From contig NZ_JAPEOK010000001.1 in the NCBI RefSeq assembly GCF_026341515.1, forward strand, positions 8,618,001-8,682,000: DNA of 64,000 nucleotides, read 5' to 3'. Each line of letters opens with the position of its first letter. The first letter of the stretch is position 1. This document shows, one piece after another, positions 28,959-37,535 of this stretch. A model generated the notes under the pieces. The model had not been told where the DNA came from. It worked only from the letters and a program-made list of their open reading frames with translations, and did not search any database. Origin of the DNA: Streptomyces sp. NBC_00878. Its GTDB lineage: Bacteria; Actinomycetota; Actinomycetes; Streptomycetales; Streptomycetaceae. Position numbers and translations under genes: made by a program.

Positions 28959-30128
28959 GTGAATGAGTCGACATTTACTCCCGGGGGTGGTCAACCAGGA
29001 ATGCCTGCGCAGGGCTCAAGGCTCACGGGGCTCGAGGCTGTCGGCTCCGTTGCTGTGCGCACCTTCGCAGCCCAGCAGAGTCCGAAGATGACTCAGACAG
29101 CACACCAGAGCATGGATGGCCATCACGTGAACGCCATGGCCGGCAACGGAAGTGGCGAGAACCGCACCCACTTCGCCGACTACGACGACCTGCCCGAGGG
29201 GCATTTCTACGACCCCGACGCCGAGTACGAGCCAGATCCGGAGTACGCGGCCACGCTCGCGCCCGACGCGGCGCGCCAGCGGCGTGAGCGCATCGGCCCG
29301 ACCGGGCGCCCGCTGCCGTACTTCCCGATCCCGGGCCCGCTGACCGATCACGGCCCCGCGAAGATCATCGCGATGTGCAACCAGAAGGGCGGCGTCGGCA
29401 AGACGACGTCGACCATCAACCTGGGCGCGGCGCTCGCGGAGTACGGACGCCGGGTCCTGCTCGTCGACTTCGACCCGCAGGGCGCACTGTCCGTGGGTCT
29501 CGGCGTCAACCCGATGGAGCTCGACCTCACCGTCTACAACCTGCTCATGGAGCGGGGCATGGCGGCCGACGAGGTGCTCCTGAAGACAGCGGTTCCGAAC
29601 ATGGACCTGCTGCCCAGCAACATCGACCTGTCCGCCGCCGAGGTCCAGCTGGTGTCCGAGGTCGCTCGCGAGTCCACGCTCCAGCGGGCGCTGAAGCCGC
29701 TGATGGCCGACTACGACTACATCGTGATCGACTGTCAGCCCTCGCTCGGTCTCCTCACCGTCAACGCCCTGACGGCGGCCCACAAGGTGATCGTGCCGCT
29801 CGAGTGCGAGTTCTTCGCCCTCCGCGGTGTCGCGCTGCTCACCGAGACCATCGAGAAGGTCCAGGAGCGCCTCAACCCGGAGTTGGAGCTCGACGGCATC
29901 CTCGCCACGATGTACGACTCGCGGACCGTGCACAGCCGTGAGGTGCTCGCGCGCGTGGTCGAGGCGTTCGACGATCACGTCTACCACACGGTGATCGGCC
30001 GGACCGTCCGCTTCCCGGAGACCACGGTCGCCGGTGAGCCGATCACGACGTACGCCTCCAACTCCGTCGGTGCCGCCGCCTATCGCCAGCTCGCCAGGGA
30101 GGTGCTCGCCCGGTGTCACGCCGAGTGA
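28959..30128 (+). CDS. ParA/Soj-family ATPase with N-terminal extension
   Basis: A 389-residue protein. Residues 1-135 are a non-conserved, partly acidic extension (GHFYDPDAEYEPDPEYA). The ParA core begins KIIAMCNQKGGVGKTTSTIN, with the deviant Walker A lysine and switch regions FDPQGALS and IDCQPSLGLLTVNAL. The GTG 28959 start has AAGGAGGT upstream. It is not the parAB of the origin region, because no parB follows. It heads an operon with an RHH-like protein, scpA and scpB, so a chromosome-organisation role as an orphan ParA is likely. Confidence 0.9.
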   Translation: MNESTFTPGGGQPGMPAQGSRLTGLEAVGSVAVRTFAAQQSPKMTQTAHQSMDGHHVNAMAGNGSGENRTHFADYDDLPEGHFYDPDAEYEPDPEYAATLAPDAARQRRERIGPTGRPLPYFPIPGPLTDHGPAKIIAMCNQKGGVGKTTSTINLGAALAEYGRRVLLVDFDPQGALSVGLGVNPMELDLTVYNLLMERGMAADEVLLKTAVPNMDLLPSNIDLSAAEVQLVSEVARESTLQRALKPLMADYDYIVIDCQPSLGLLTVNALTAAHKVIVPLECEFFALRGVALLTETIEKVQERLNPELELDGILATMYDSRTVHSREVLARVVEAFDDHVYHTVIGRTVRFPETTVAGEPITTYASNSVGAAAYRQLAREVLARCHAE

Positions 30129-30676
30129 GTCTGCCGGGGGCCGACGAACTGTTCCGTACGACCGGGGGAATGGCGCTGCAGGCGTCCAGCCCCAGGCGCC
30201 AGGCCAACGGCGAGGCCCGGGTGCCGGCTCCGGCGGGCGAGAGCGACGCCGCTGCCGCCGGGGAGGACGCCCCACAGTCGGTACCCGTGCGGGGCGGCGA
30301 CGGTGAGGGCGACGAACACGTCGCGGCCGACGCCGACTCCGCCGACGGGGAGTCCCGCAGTCGGGGCGCCGCCGAGGACCGTTCCGGGCGGCGTCAGGGG
30401 GCGCAGGAAGGTTCTGCCGGGGCGCAGCCGCGCAAGCGGGGCCGGGGCTCCGGGCGCCGGCCCAGCGGGCGGGAGCGGCACGACGAGAAGATCACGGTGT
30501 ACGTGTCCGCCGAGGAACTCATGGACCTGGAGCACGCCCGACTGGTGCTCCGCGGGGAGCACGGGCTCGCCGTCGACCGCGGACGGATCGTGCGTGAGGC
30601 GGTCGCCGTGGTGCTCGCGGATCTCGAATCCCGCGGGGACGCGAGCATTCTCGTACGACGGTTGCGTGGGCGGTAG
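30113..30676 (+). CDS. ribbon-helix-helix-like protein between parA and scpA
   Basis: A 187-residue protein starting at GTG 30113, overlapping parA by 16 bases. Residues 1-120 are disordered and charged (Gly, Arg, Glu, Asp). The conserved part is the C-terminal 60 residues: EKITVYVSAEELMDLEHARL then DRGRIVREAVAVVLADLESRG. The pattern of a beta strand followed by two helices fits ribbon-helix-helix DNA-binding proteins. Encoded next to an orphan ParA, it could be its DNA-binding partner in place of ParB. That is inference. Confidence 0.7.
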   Translation: MSRRVSLPGADELFRTTGGMALQASSPRRQANGEARVPAPAGESDAAAAGEDAPQSVPVRGGDGEGDEHVAADADSADGESRSRGAAEDRSGRRQGAQEGSAGAQPRKRGRGSGRRPSGRERHDEKITVYVSAEELMDLEHARLVLRGEHGLAVDRGRIVREAVAVVLADLESRGDASILVRRLRGR

Positions 30677-30694
30677 CGGTAGCCTGCGACGGCT

Positions 30695-31783
30695 ATGACC
30701 TCGAACGACGCCCCTGACTCTGCCTCCGGCGGTTCCGGTGGCCGTCGGCGTGTGCTGGGGCGGGGGCCCGGGGGCGCGGTCCCGCCCGAGCCTCCGGCCG
30801 AGGTCCTGCCGCCCGCGGCCCCGCCCGAGCCTTCGGCCGAGGTTCTGCCGCCCGCGGCAGAGCCCGCGCCGCCCGCGCCAGAGCCCGAGCCGCCCGCGGT
30901 GGAGCCTGAGCCGCCCGACGTGGAGCCTGAGCCGTCGGCGGCGGACAGCGAAGGCCCGGGATCCGACGAACCCGGGGACGGGGTCTTCAAAGTTCGGCTT
31001 GCCAACTTCGAAGGGCCCTTCGATCTGCTGCTTCAGCTGATCTCCAAGCACAAGATGGATGTCACCGAAGTCGCGCTCTCCAAGGTCACCGACGAGTTCA
31101 TGGCGCACATCAGGGCGATGGGGCCGGACTGGGACCTTGACGAGACGACCGAGTTCCTGGTCGTCGCCGCGACGCTGCTCGATCTGAAGGCCGCCCGGCT
31201 GCTGCCCTCCGCCGATGTCGAGGACGAGGCCGATCTCGCGCTGCTGGAGGCCCGGGACCTGCTCTTCGCGCGGCTGCTGCAGTATCGGGCGTACAAGCAG
31301 ATCGCCGACATCTTCAACCGGCGCCTCGACGAGGAGGCGCGCCGCTACCCCCGTACCGTCGGGCTGGAGGCGCACCACGCCGAGCTGCTGCCCGAAGTCG
31401 TCATCAGCATCGGGGCGGAAGGATTCGCCAGGCTCGCCGTCAAGGCGATGCAGCCCAAGCCGAAGCCGCAGGTGTACGTCGACCACATCCACGCGCCCCT
31501 CGTGAGCGTGCAGGAGCAGGCCGAGATCGTGATGGCGCGGCTCCGGGAGCTCGGAGAGGCCAGTTTCCGCTCGCTCGTCGAGGACACCGACGACACCCTC
31601 ACCGTCGTGGCGCGTTTCCTGGCCCTTCTGGAGCTCTATCGGGAGAAGGCGGTCTCCCTGGACCAGGAAGAGGCTCTGGGGGAGCTGGTGGTGCGCTGGA
31701 CGGGCGGGGACGGGGATACGCGGCCGACGGTGACGGACGAGTTCGACAGACCGCCGGAGCCGGTCAAGGAGGAGAAGACGTGA
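30695..31783 (+). CDS. scpA: segregation and condensation protein A (kleisin)
   Basis: A 362-residue kleisin that bridges SMC heads. Residues 1-95 are a Pro/Glu-rich extension with PEPPA repeats. The conserved domain begins FKVRLANFEGPFDLLLQLIS, includes the LDLKAARLLPS core near residue 165 and ends in a winged-helix region near 270-330. ATG 30695 follows the RHH-like gene by 18 bases. The GTGA overlap with scpB shows coupling. Confidence 0.93.
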   Translation: MTSNDAPDSASGGSGGRRRVLGRGPGGAVPPEPPAEVLPPAAPPEPSAEVLPPAAEPAPPAPEPEPPAVEPEPPDVEPEPSAADSEGPGSDEPGDGVFKVRLANFEGPFDLLLQLISKHKMDVTEVALSKVTDEFMAHIRAMGPDWDLDETTEFLVVAATLLDLKAARLLPSADVEDEADLALLEARDLLFARLLQYRAYKQIADIFNRRLDEEARRYPRTVGLEAHHAELLPEVVISIGAEGFARLAVKAMQPKPKPQVYVDHIHAPLVSVQEQAEIVMARLRELGEASFRSLVEDTDDTLTVVARFLALLELYREKAVSLDQEEALGELVVRWTGGDGDTRPTVTDEFDRPPEPVKEEKT

Positions 31784-32436
31784 GCGAGGACACCACCGAG
31801 GCCCCGGCCGGTGCGCGAGGCGTCGCGGATCTCGACCTGAAGCCCGCCCTGGAGGCCGTCCTCATGGTCGTGGACGAACCCGCGACCGTGGAGCACCTCG
31901 CGAAGATCCTTGAGCGGCCGAAGCGGCGGATCGCGGCCGCTCTGCGCGAGCTGGCCGACGAGTACACCATCCAGGGGCGCGGCTTCGAGCTGCGGCTCAT
32001 CGCCGGCGGCTGGCGGTTCTACAGCCGGCCCGAGTACGCGGCGGCCGTCGAGCGCTTCGTCCTCGACGGGCAGCAGGCCCGGCTCACCCAGGCCGCGCTG
32101 GAGACACTGGCGGTGGTCGCGTACCGGCAGCCGGTCAGCCGCAGCCGGGTCTCGGCGGTCCGCGGAGTCAACTGCGACGGCGTCATGCGGACCCTCCTGC
32201 AGCGGGGTCTGGTCGAGGAGGCGGGCGCGGAACCCGAAACAGGTGCGATCCTGTACACGACGACGAACTACTTCCTGGAGCGAATGGGCCTGCGAGGCCT
32301 GGACGAGCTCCCGGAGCTCGCGCCCTTCCTCCCGGAGGCGGACGCGATCGAAGCAGAGACGCTGGAAGGGGTCCCGTCGTTCGATCCGGACGCACCGGAT
32401 GCAGATGCAGACGACACGACGACGACGGAACTTTGA
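31780..32436 (+). CDS. scpB: segregation and condensation protein B
   Basis: A 218-residue protein with two winged helices that binds ScpA in the SMC-ScpAB condensin. Motifs include LKPALEAVLMVVDEPATVEHLA, the family hallmark AALETLAVVAYRQPVSRSRV and the end GLRGLDELPELAPFLP. The GTG start overlaps the scpA stop. The tail is Asp/Thr-rich. Its TGA overlaps the ATG of the pseudouridine synthase gene (TGATG). Confidence 0.94.
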   Translation: MSEDTTEAPAGARGVADLDLKPALEAVLMVVDEPATVEHLAKILERPKRRIAAALRELADEYTIQGRGFELRLIAGGWRFYSRPEYAAAVERFVLDGQQARLTQAALETLAVVAYRQPVSRSRVSAVRGVNCDGVMRTLLQRGLVEEAGAEPETGAILYTTTNYFLERMGLRGLDELPELAPFLPEADAIEAETLEGVPSFDPDAPDADADDTTTTEL

Positions 32437-33608
32437 TGCGAAGCAGTGGCAGCGGTAGTGGCAGGAACAGCGGGCGCGGCAACCCCCGTGGAACCGGTGG
32501 GGGCGGCAACCCTCGCGGGTCCGGCGGTGGCGGCAGCTCCCGCGGGACCGGCGGAAGCGGCAGCCCCCGGGGAACCGGTGGCGGCGGCTCCCAGCCGAGG
32601 AGCGCGGGAGGGCGCGACGACAGGCCGAAGCGCGCCGGAAAGCCCCGTCCCGAGGAGCGCCGCTACGACGTAGGCCCCGGCGCCACCCACGAGGGCCCGA
32701 AGTCCGGACGCGGCAACGCGGCCCGCGGCGGTGCCAAGGGCGGTCCCAAGCAGGGCCAGCAGCGCGGCGGCCGTACGGAGCCCGCGCGCTCCCGTGAGTA
32801 CGAGACGCGTGCCGAGGAGCGCAACCGCGACCGGTACGCGGGCAAGCCCGAGGTCAAGACGCCCAAGACCTTCCCGGGCGCCGAGCAGGAGGGCGAGCGC
32901 CTGCAGAAGGTGCTCGCGCGCGCGGGCTACGGTTCGCGGCGCGCCTGCGAGGAACTGGTCGAGCAGTCCCGGGTCGAGGTCAACGGCGAGATCGTCGTCG
33001 AGCAGGGCATGCGAGTCGACCCGGAACACGACGAGATCAAGGTCGACGGACTGACCGTCGCCACGCAGTCGTACCAGTTCTTCTCGCTGAACAAGCCCGC
33101 CGGCGTCGTGTCGACCATGGAGGACACGGAGGGCCGCCAGTGCCTCGGTGACTACGTGACGAACCGGGAGACGCGGCTCTTCCACGTCGGGCGGCTCGAC
33201 ACCGAGACCGAGGGCGTCATCCTGCTCACCAACCACGGAGAGCTGGCGCACCGCCTCACCCACCCCAAGTACGGCGTGAAGAAGGTCTACCTCGCGCACA
33301 TCGTGGGCCCGATCCCGCGCGACCTGGGCAAGCAGCTCAAGGACGGCATCCAGCTGGAGGACGGGTACGCGAAGGCGGACCACTTCAGGGTCGTCGAGCA
33401 GACCGGCAAGAACTACCTCGTAGAGGTGACCCTCCACGAGGGCCGCAAGCACATCGTGCGGCGCATGCTCGCCGAGGCGGGCTTCCCGGTCGACAAGCTC
33501 GTGCGCGTGTCCTTCGGGCCGATCACCCTGGGCGACCAGAAGTCGGGCTGGCTGCGCCGGCTGTCGAACACCGAGGTCGGGATGCTGATGCAGGAAGTCG
33601 GCCTCTAG
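32436..33608 (+). CDS. RsuA/RluB-family rRNA pseudouridine synthase
   Basis: A 390-residue protein. Residues 1-140 are an unusual Gly/Arg/Ser-rich extension with GTGG(G/S)G repeats. The S4 domain follows at about 150-205 (RLQKVLARAGYGSRRACEEL). The catalytic domain has the invariant GRLDTETEGVILLTNHGEL, whose Asp attacks uridine, and EGRKHIVRRMLAEAG. It modifies 23S (RluB) or 16S (RsuA) rRNA. In firmicutes and actinomycetes the gene also follows scpB. ATG 32436 overlaps the scpB TGA. The Gly/Arg-rich arm may be an extra RNA-binding tail. Confidence 0.92.
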   Translation: MRSSGSGSGRNSGRGNPRGTGGGGNPRGSGGGGSSRGTGGSGSPRGTGGGGSQPRSAGGRDDRPKRAGKPRPEERRYDVGPGATHEGPKSGRGNAARGGAKGGPKQGQQRGGRTEPARSREYETRAEERNRDRYAGKPEVKTPKTFPGAEQEGERLQKVLARAGYGSRRACEELVEQSRVEVNGEIVVEQGMRVDPEHDEIKVDGLTVATQSYQFFSLNKPAGVVSTMEDTEGRQCLGDYVTNRETRLFHVGRLDTETEGVILLTNHGELAHRLTHPKYGVKKVYLAHIVGPIPRDLGKQLKDGIQLEDGYAKADHFRVVEQTGKNYLVEVTLHEGRKHIVRRMLAEAGFPVDKLVRVSFGPITLGDQKSGWLRRLSNTEVGMLMQEVGL

Positions 33609-33656
33609 ACCTCTGGGCCTTTGGACCTCTAGGCCTTTGGGCTTCTGGGCCTCTGG
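33609..33656 (+). repeat. 16-bp tandem repeat, three units, then a small hairpin
   Basis: Units acctctgggcctttgg, acctctaggcctttgg and gcttctgggcctctgg start right at the pseudouridine synthase stop codon. A perfect 8-bp hairpin CTCTGGAG-aac-CTCCAGAG follows at 33651-33669. Confidence 0.8.
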
Positions 33657-33705
33657 AGAACCTCCAGAGAAAATCGTCTCCTTCGTAGAGACCTGTTTTG
33701 TACGG

Positions 33706-33743
33706 CATCGGCCGGTTCCGGGATTTCCCGGGGCCGGCCGATG
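33706..33743. terminator. terminator hairpin after the scp operon
   Basis: A 17-bp stem with perfect outer arms CATCGGCCGG and CCGGCCGATG, G-U pairs inside and an ATTT loop. Confidence 0.75.
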
Positions 33744-33776
33744 TGCGTTCGGGGGTTGTGGCGACCCGTTCCGCTA

Positions 33777-33799
33777 TTTATAGTCGTACTGACCATTAA
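33777..33799. promoter_or_regulatory. candidate NrtR operator
   Basis: An imperfect inverted repeat TTTATAGTC-gtact-GACCATTAA (seven of nine positions pair) in the promoter region of the NrtR-like gene. NrtR repressors bind AT-rich palindromes in front of their own genes. The assignment is by position and symmetry only. Confidence 0.4.
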
Positions 33800-33914
33800 G
33801 GGAACGCCCTCGCCGGGCGCGGCCGTTGGAGCAGGGCCCACGGGGGTGGTCCCGGTCCGGAGGCCGTCGCCCGGCGAGGTGCAGGACGGCCGTGCAGGCC
33901 ACGAGGAGGGGGCA

Positions 33915-34655
33915 ATGGAGGGCTACGACAAGCACGCCTTCGAGCCCTTCGCCGTCACCGTGGATCTCGCGGTGTTCACGGTCCGGGCGGGCGTACTGCA
34001 AGCCCTGCTGATCGAGCGAGGGCAGGAGCCGTACGCGGGCCACTGGGCGCTGCCCGGAGGGTTCGTGCTGCCCGAGGAGTCCGCCGGGACGGCCGCCCGG
34101 CGCGAACTCGCCGAGGAGACCGGTCTTGCGGACGTCTCGGGGCTGCATCTGGAGCAGTTGCGCACGTACAGCGAACCGGACCGCGATCCCCGGATGCGGG
34201 TCGTCTCCGTCGCGTACACCGCGCTTCTGCCGGACCCGCCCGAACCGCGTGGCGGCGGCGACGCGGCGAGCGCGCGCTGGCTGCCGTACGACGGGCTCGG
34301 GCCGCTCGCCTTCGACCACGACCGGATCCTCGCCGACGCCCATGAACGGGTCGGGGCCAAGCTCGAATACACCTGCCTCGCCACGGCGTTCTGCCCGCCG
34401 GAGTTCACGCTCGGGGAACTCCAGCAGGTCTACGAGACCGTGTGGGGGACCGCGCTCGACCGGCCGAACTTCCGGCGCAAGGTCCTCGCCACTCCCGGAT
34501 TCGTCGAGCAGATCCCCGGTGCGGCCCGGCTGACCGGAGGCCGGGGGAAGCCCGCCGCGCTGTATCGCGCGGGCGACGCCACCGCACTGCACCCACCACT
34601 GCTGCGACCGGCATCACCGTCACCGTCACTGTCGTCGAAAGGACGATCCTCATGA
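33915..34655 (+). CDS. nrtR: NrtR-type Nudix transcriptional regulator
   Basis: A 246-residue protein. The N-terminal Nudix domain carries a complete box GGFVLPEESAGTAARRELAEETG, so hydrolytic activity cannot be excluded. The C-terminal winged helix at about 150-225 includes FTLGELQQVYETVWG and LDRPNFRRKVLATPGFVEQI, the NrtR signature. NrtR represses NAD biosynthesis or salvage genes and is released by ADP-ribose. It overlaps (ATGA) an ADP-ribosylglycohydrolase gene, which fits ADP-ribose metabolism. ATG 33915 has gaggaggggg upstream. Confidence 0.87.
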   Translation: MEGYDKHAFEPFAVTVDLAVFTVRAGVLQALLIERGQEPYAGHWALPGGFVLPEESAGTAARRELAEETGLADVSGLHLEQLRTYSEPDRDPRMRVVSVAYTALLPDPPEPRGGGDAASARWLPYDGLGPLAFDHDRILADAHERVGAKLEYTCLATAFCPPEFTLGELQQVYETVWGTALDRPNFRRKVLATPGFVEQIPGAARLTGGRGKPAALYRAGDATALHPPLLRPASPSPSLSSKGRSS

Positions 34656-35671
34656 CCACCACCGTCAGGAAGCACGCCGCCACCGGGGCGCTGGTCGGGC
34701 TCGCCCTCGGGGACGCGCTCGGCTTCCCGACCGAGTTCAACGACGTGCCCTCGATCCTCGCCAAATGCGGGCCCTGGCGGGAGATGGAGCTGCCTACCCC
34801 CGCGTTCGTCACGGACGACACGCAGATGACACTGGCGCTGGGACGGGGGCTGCGGACGGCCATGGACAGGGGGCTGCTGGGCCCCAAGCGACTGGAGCGG
34901 CCCGTACGCGAGGAGTTCGTGGACTGGTATCAGTCGCCGGAGAACAACCGCGCACCCGGGCGTACGTGTCTGGTCGCCTGCGAGAAGCTGAAGCGTGAGG
35001 ATCTGCCCTGGCAGGACGCCAGCCAGATCCACTCCAAGGGCTGCGGCGCCAACATGCGTGTCGCGCCCCTCGGCCTCATCTCCGGGCTCAGCGACGAACA
35101 GCGCGCGGGCGCCGCCCAGTTGCAGGCCGCGCTCACGCATGGGCACCCCACGGCGCTCGCCGCGTCCGACCTCACCGCGCACGCGGTGCGGCTGCTCGCG
35201 CGGGGCGCCGAGCCGACGGGACTGGTCGGCCTGCTGCGTTCGTACGCGTACGAGAACCGCACGCGGTACCACGAGCGCTGGCTCGGCGACCTGTGGACCC
35301 GCGCCCAGGACCCGAACCCGACGCACTTCATCTCGCGGGGCTGGGACGAGTGTCTGGAGGTCCTGGAGCGGCTTCAGCGGGCCCTGCGGTCGCCGTCGCC
35401 CGAGACCGACCCCTGTCTCGCCACGGGGGCCGGCTGGATCGCCGAGGAGGCCCTCGCCACCGGCCTGTTGTGCTTCCTGCTCTTCGTGGACGAGCCGGTG
35501 ACGGCCCTGCGCCGGGCTGCCTGTACTTCGGGTGACTCGGACTCGATCGCGTGTCTGGCCGGCGCCTTCGCGGGGGCATACCTCGGCGCCGATGCGTGGC
35601 CTACGGAGTGGGCCGACAGGATCGAGTACCAGGGGGACCTGATGGCGTTGGGCGCGCTCTGGGACGACTGA
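34652..35671 (+). CDS. ADP-ribosylglycohydrolase family protein
   Basis: A 339-residue DraG/ARH-type hydrolase that removes ADP-ribose from proteins or small substrates. Metal-binding motifs are visible: ALVGLALGDALGFPTEF, FVTDDTQMTLAL near residue 50, and the C-terminal SGDSDSIACLAGAFAGAYLG. The start overlaps nrtR (ATGA). The product would generate ADP-ribose, the known NrtR ligand type, so the pair may form a feedback unit. Confidence 0.9.
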   Translation: MTTTVRKHAATGALVGLALGDALGFPTEFNDVPSILAKCGPWREMELPTPAFVTDDTQMTLALGRGLRTAMDRGLLGPKRLERPVREEFVDWYQSPENNRAPGRTCLVACEKLKREDLPWQDASQIHSKGCGANMRVAPLGLISGLSDEQRAGAAQLQAALTHGHPTALAASDLTAHAVRLLARGAEPTGLVGLLRSYAYENRTRYHERWLGDLWTRAQDPNPTHFISRGWDECLEVLERLQRALRSPSPETDPCLATGAGWIAEEALATGLLCFLLFVDEPVTALRRAACTSGDSDSIACLAGAFAGAYLGADAWPTEWADRIEYQGDLMALGALWDD

Positions 35672-35716
35672 CCCGTCCCCGCAACCCACCGTGGGCGGTG
35701 GGTCGGGCGAGGCGGA

Positions 35717-36163
35717 TCAGGCGAGGCTGATCGAGTCGCCCGTGACCGTGATCTGCTTCGCGGGGAGCGGCTTCTGGGCCGGGCCCTTGGCCACCGAGCC
35801 GTCGGCGATGCGGAACTTGCTGCCGTGGCAGGTGCAGTTGATCGTGCCGTCCGAGACGTTGGCGACGATGCAGCCCATGTGTGTGCAGACCGCCGAGAAG
35901 GCCTTGAAGCCGCCCTGCTCGGGCTGGGTGACGACGACCTTCTCGTCCTTGAAGATCTTGCCGCCGTCGACCGGGATGTCGCCGGTCTTGGTCAGCGCCT
36001 CACCGGCGGGCGCCTCGCTCCCGGTCCCGCTCTCCGCGGGGGCGACGGAGGACGCCTCCTCCTCGCCGCCCCCGCCGTTCTCGTCCCCGTAGTTGCTGCA
36101 GCCGGCGATCAGCGCGGCCGCGCCCGTCGCGAGAACCGCGCGCCGCGTGGAGGGGTTGGTCAT
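35717..36163 (-). CDS. Rieske [2Fe-2S] lipoprotein
   Basis: A 148-residue protein exported by a Tat-like signal (TRRAVLATGAAALIAGC) that ends in a lipobox cysteine near residue 22. A disordered Glu/Ser/Ala linker leads to a Rieske domain with both cluster motifs, CTHMGC and CTCHGSKF. It is a single electron-carrier domain anchored outside the membrane. Its ATG overlaps the stop of the upstream DUF6529 gene, so the two are coupled and probably work together in electron transfer. Confidence 0.88.
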   Translation of the reverse strand: MTNPSTRRAVLATGAAALIAGCSNYGDENGGGGEEEASSVAPAESGTGSEAPAGEALTKTGDIPVDGGKIFKDEKVVVTQPEQGGFKAFSAVCTHMGCIVANVSDGTINCTCHGSKFRIADGSVAKGPAQKPLPAKQITVTGDSISLA

Positions 36164-36744
36164 GTCGTCACTCCGAACGTGCGGAAGAACCAGAGGGCGG
36201 AGGTCAGCCAGACCACCGTCAGGGCCGAGAAGACCAGTCCGCCGACGATGGGCAGCACCCAGCCGGGCAGACGCTCCGAGCGGAGCAGCAGCATCTTGGC
36301 ACTGAATGCACCGAAGAAGAAGCAACCTAGGACCGAGTGCCACAAAACGCGCGGTTCGTACGTCTGGTAGCCCAAAGCGTAGAGACAGTGCACAGCGACC
36401 GGAACCGCCAAAAGGAACGCGATTCGGCCCGACCAGCGGTGCAGCACTCCCGACCAGCTCGGGCCCGGCAGTCGGCCGTACATCATGAGCGCCGAGACGA
36501 ACTGCGCGACCGCGAAGGTCATCGCGGCCGTGGCGAGCCACGACTTGACCGCGCCCGTGCTGCTGAACCCCGCCAGGTTGAAGGCGGTGCCCGCCGGGTC
36601 GTGCACTTTGCCGTAGACGCCGAGACCGACCGCGACCGCGCCCGCGACGAGGGCCGGTACGAGATAGCGGGCGGCTCCCGGGGGCTTGCGCGTGCGGTCG
36701 GGCGACGGGAAGCCCTGGGTGGCGGCGTTCGGGTCCACGGTCAT
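36160..36744 (-). CDS. DUF6529 membrane protein (cytochrome b561-like)
   Basis: A 194-residue membrane protein with five or six hydrophobic segments. Histidines in VLHRWSGR, VHCLYALG and VLWHSVLG sit within or beside the helices, as in di-heme b561-type electron carriers. I know it as the streptomycete DUF6529 family, whose function is not established. It is the first gene of a pair with the Rieske lipoprotein. Heme binding is inferred from the histidines only. Confidence 0.75.
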   Translation of the reverse strand: MTVDPNAATQGFPSPDRTRKPPGAARYLVPALVAGAVAVGLGVYGKVHDPAGTAFNLAGFSSTGAVKSWLATAAMTFAVAQFVSALMMYGRLPGPSWSGVLHRWSGRIAFLLAVPVAVHCLYALGYQTYEPRVLWHSVLGCFFFGAFSAKMLLLRSERLPGWVLPIVGGLVFSALTVVWLTSALWFFRTFGVTT

Positions 36745-36854
36745 GGTCGGCTCCCTGCGGTCACGAGGTCACGAGGTCATGGAGCAAGGGGCGGAGCGAA
36801 GAGCGCAGTGCGGGGTGGAGCGGAGGAACGGGCGAGGGGATCACGGGGTCGGGA

Positions 36855-37535
36855 TCACGGGGTCACGGGCTTGGCCGTGAGCCGCTGTCCGTCGACCGTC
36901 ACGGCGCCGGTCTCGGGGTCGATGCGGGGTGCGGGGGAGGGCTTGCCCGCGCGGTTGAGGATGCCGACCTGCTGTCCGCTCGGCAGGACGATCCAGCCGC
37001 CGTCGACCTCGGCGCCGCGCACGGTGGCGGTGGCGCGGTACAGCCCGGAGGGCTTGATGGCCTTGTCGGCCGTGAAGCCGTACTTCCGCTGTCCCATGTC
37101 GACCGTGCCGCTGATCCGCTTGCCCTTCAGCCGGCCGGTGAGGACGTTGCCCTTCTGGCCGGTGAGCCGCATGCTGCCGTCGGCCTTGACGTCGCCCTTC
37201 AGCCACGACTCCTGGTCCTTGCCGTCGCAGAAGTACGCGATCGCCTTGCCGTCGCGCAGGGTGACCGCGACCGCGGAGGAGTCGTCGTCGGTGCGGCCCG
37301 CGTAGTCGCCGTTGGGCACGGCGGTCTTCGACGGGCTGGGTGACGGCGACGGTGACGGCGACGGCTTGCCCGACGGGGGCGAGGCCGTGGGTGTCGGGCT
37401 CGCCGACACGACATCGGCTGAGGACTCGCTCCCGGTAGACGTACTGCGCGTCCCTGTCGTCGCGTTGAGCGACAGCATGAACAGGGCGAGCAGCAGTCCC
37501 GCGAGGAGCGTGAAAAGTGGTCCGGAACGCTTCAT
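36855..37535 (-). CDS. secreted or membrane-anchored protein with a Pro/Ser linker
   Basis: A 226-residue protein. The N-terminal hydrophobic segment (GPLFTLLAGLLLALFMLSLN) is a signal or anchor. A Ser/Pro/Thr-rich linker with an SPSPSP run follows, then a beta-rich extracellular domain of about 145 residues (NGDYAGRTDDDSSAVAVTLR onward). ATG 37535 has ggggagg upstream. It lies upstream of the DUF6529-Rieske pair on the same strand, 110 bases away. No family is recognised. Confidence 0.72.
   Translation of the reverse strand: MKRSGPLFTLLAGLLLALFMLSLNATTGTRSTSTGSESSADVVSASPTPTASPPSGKPSPSPSPSPSPSKTAVPNGDYAGRTDDDSSAVAVTLRDGKAIAYFCDGKDQESWLKGDVKADGSMRLTGQKGNVLTGRLKGKRISGTVDMGQRKYGFTADKAIKPSGLYRATATVRGAEVDGGWIVLPSGQQVGILNRAGKPSPAPRIDPETGAVTVDGQRLTAKPVTP

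Noticed and set aside
28959..30676. Calling the pair parA-parB of the origin region
   Set aside because: The second protein has no ParB/Spo0J HTH or arginine patch, and no parS-like sites or gid/rnpA neighbours were seen.
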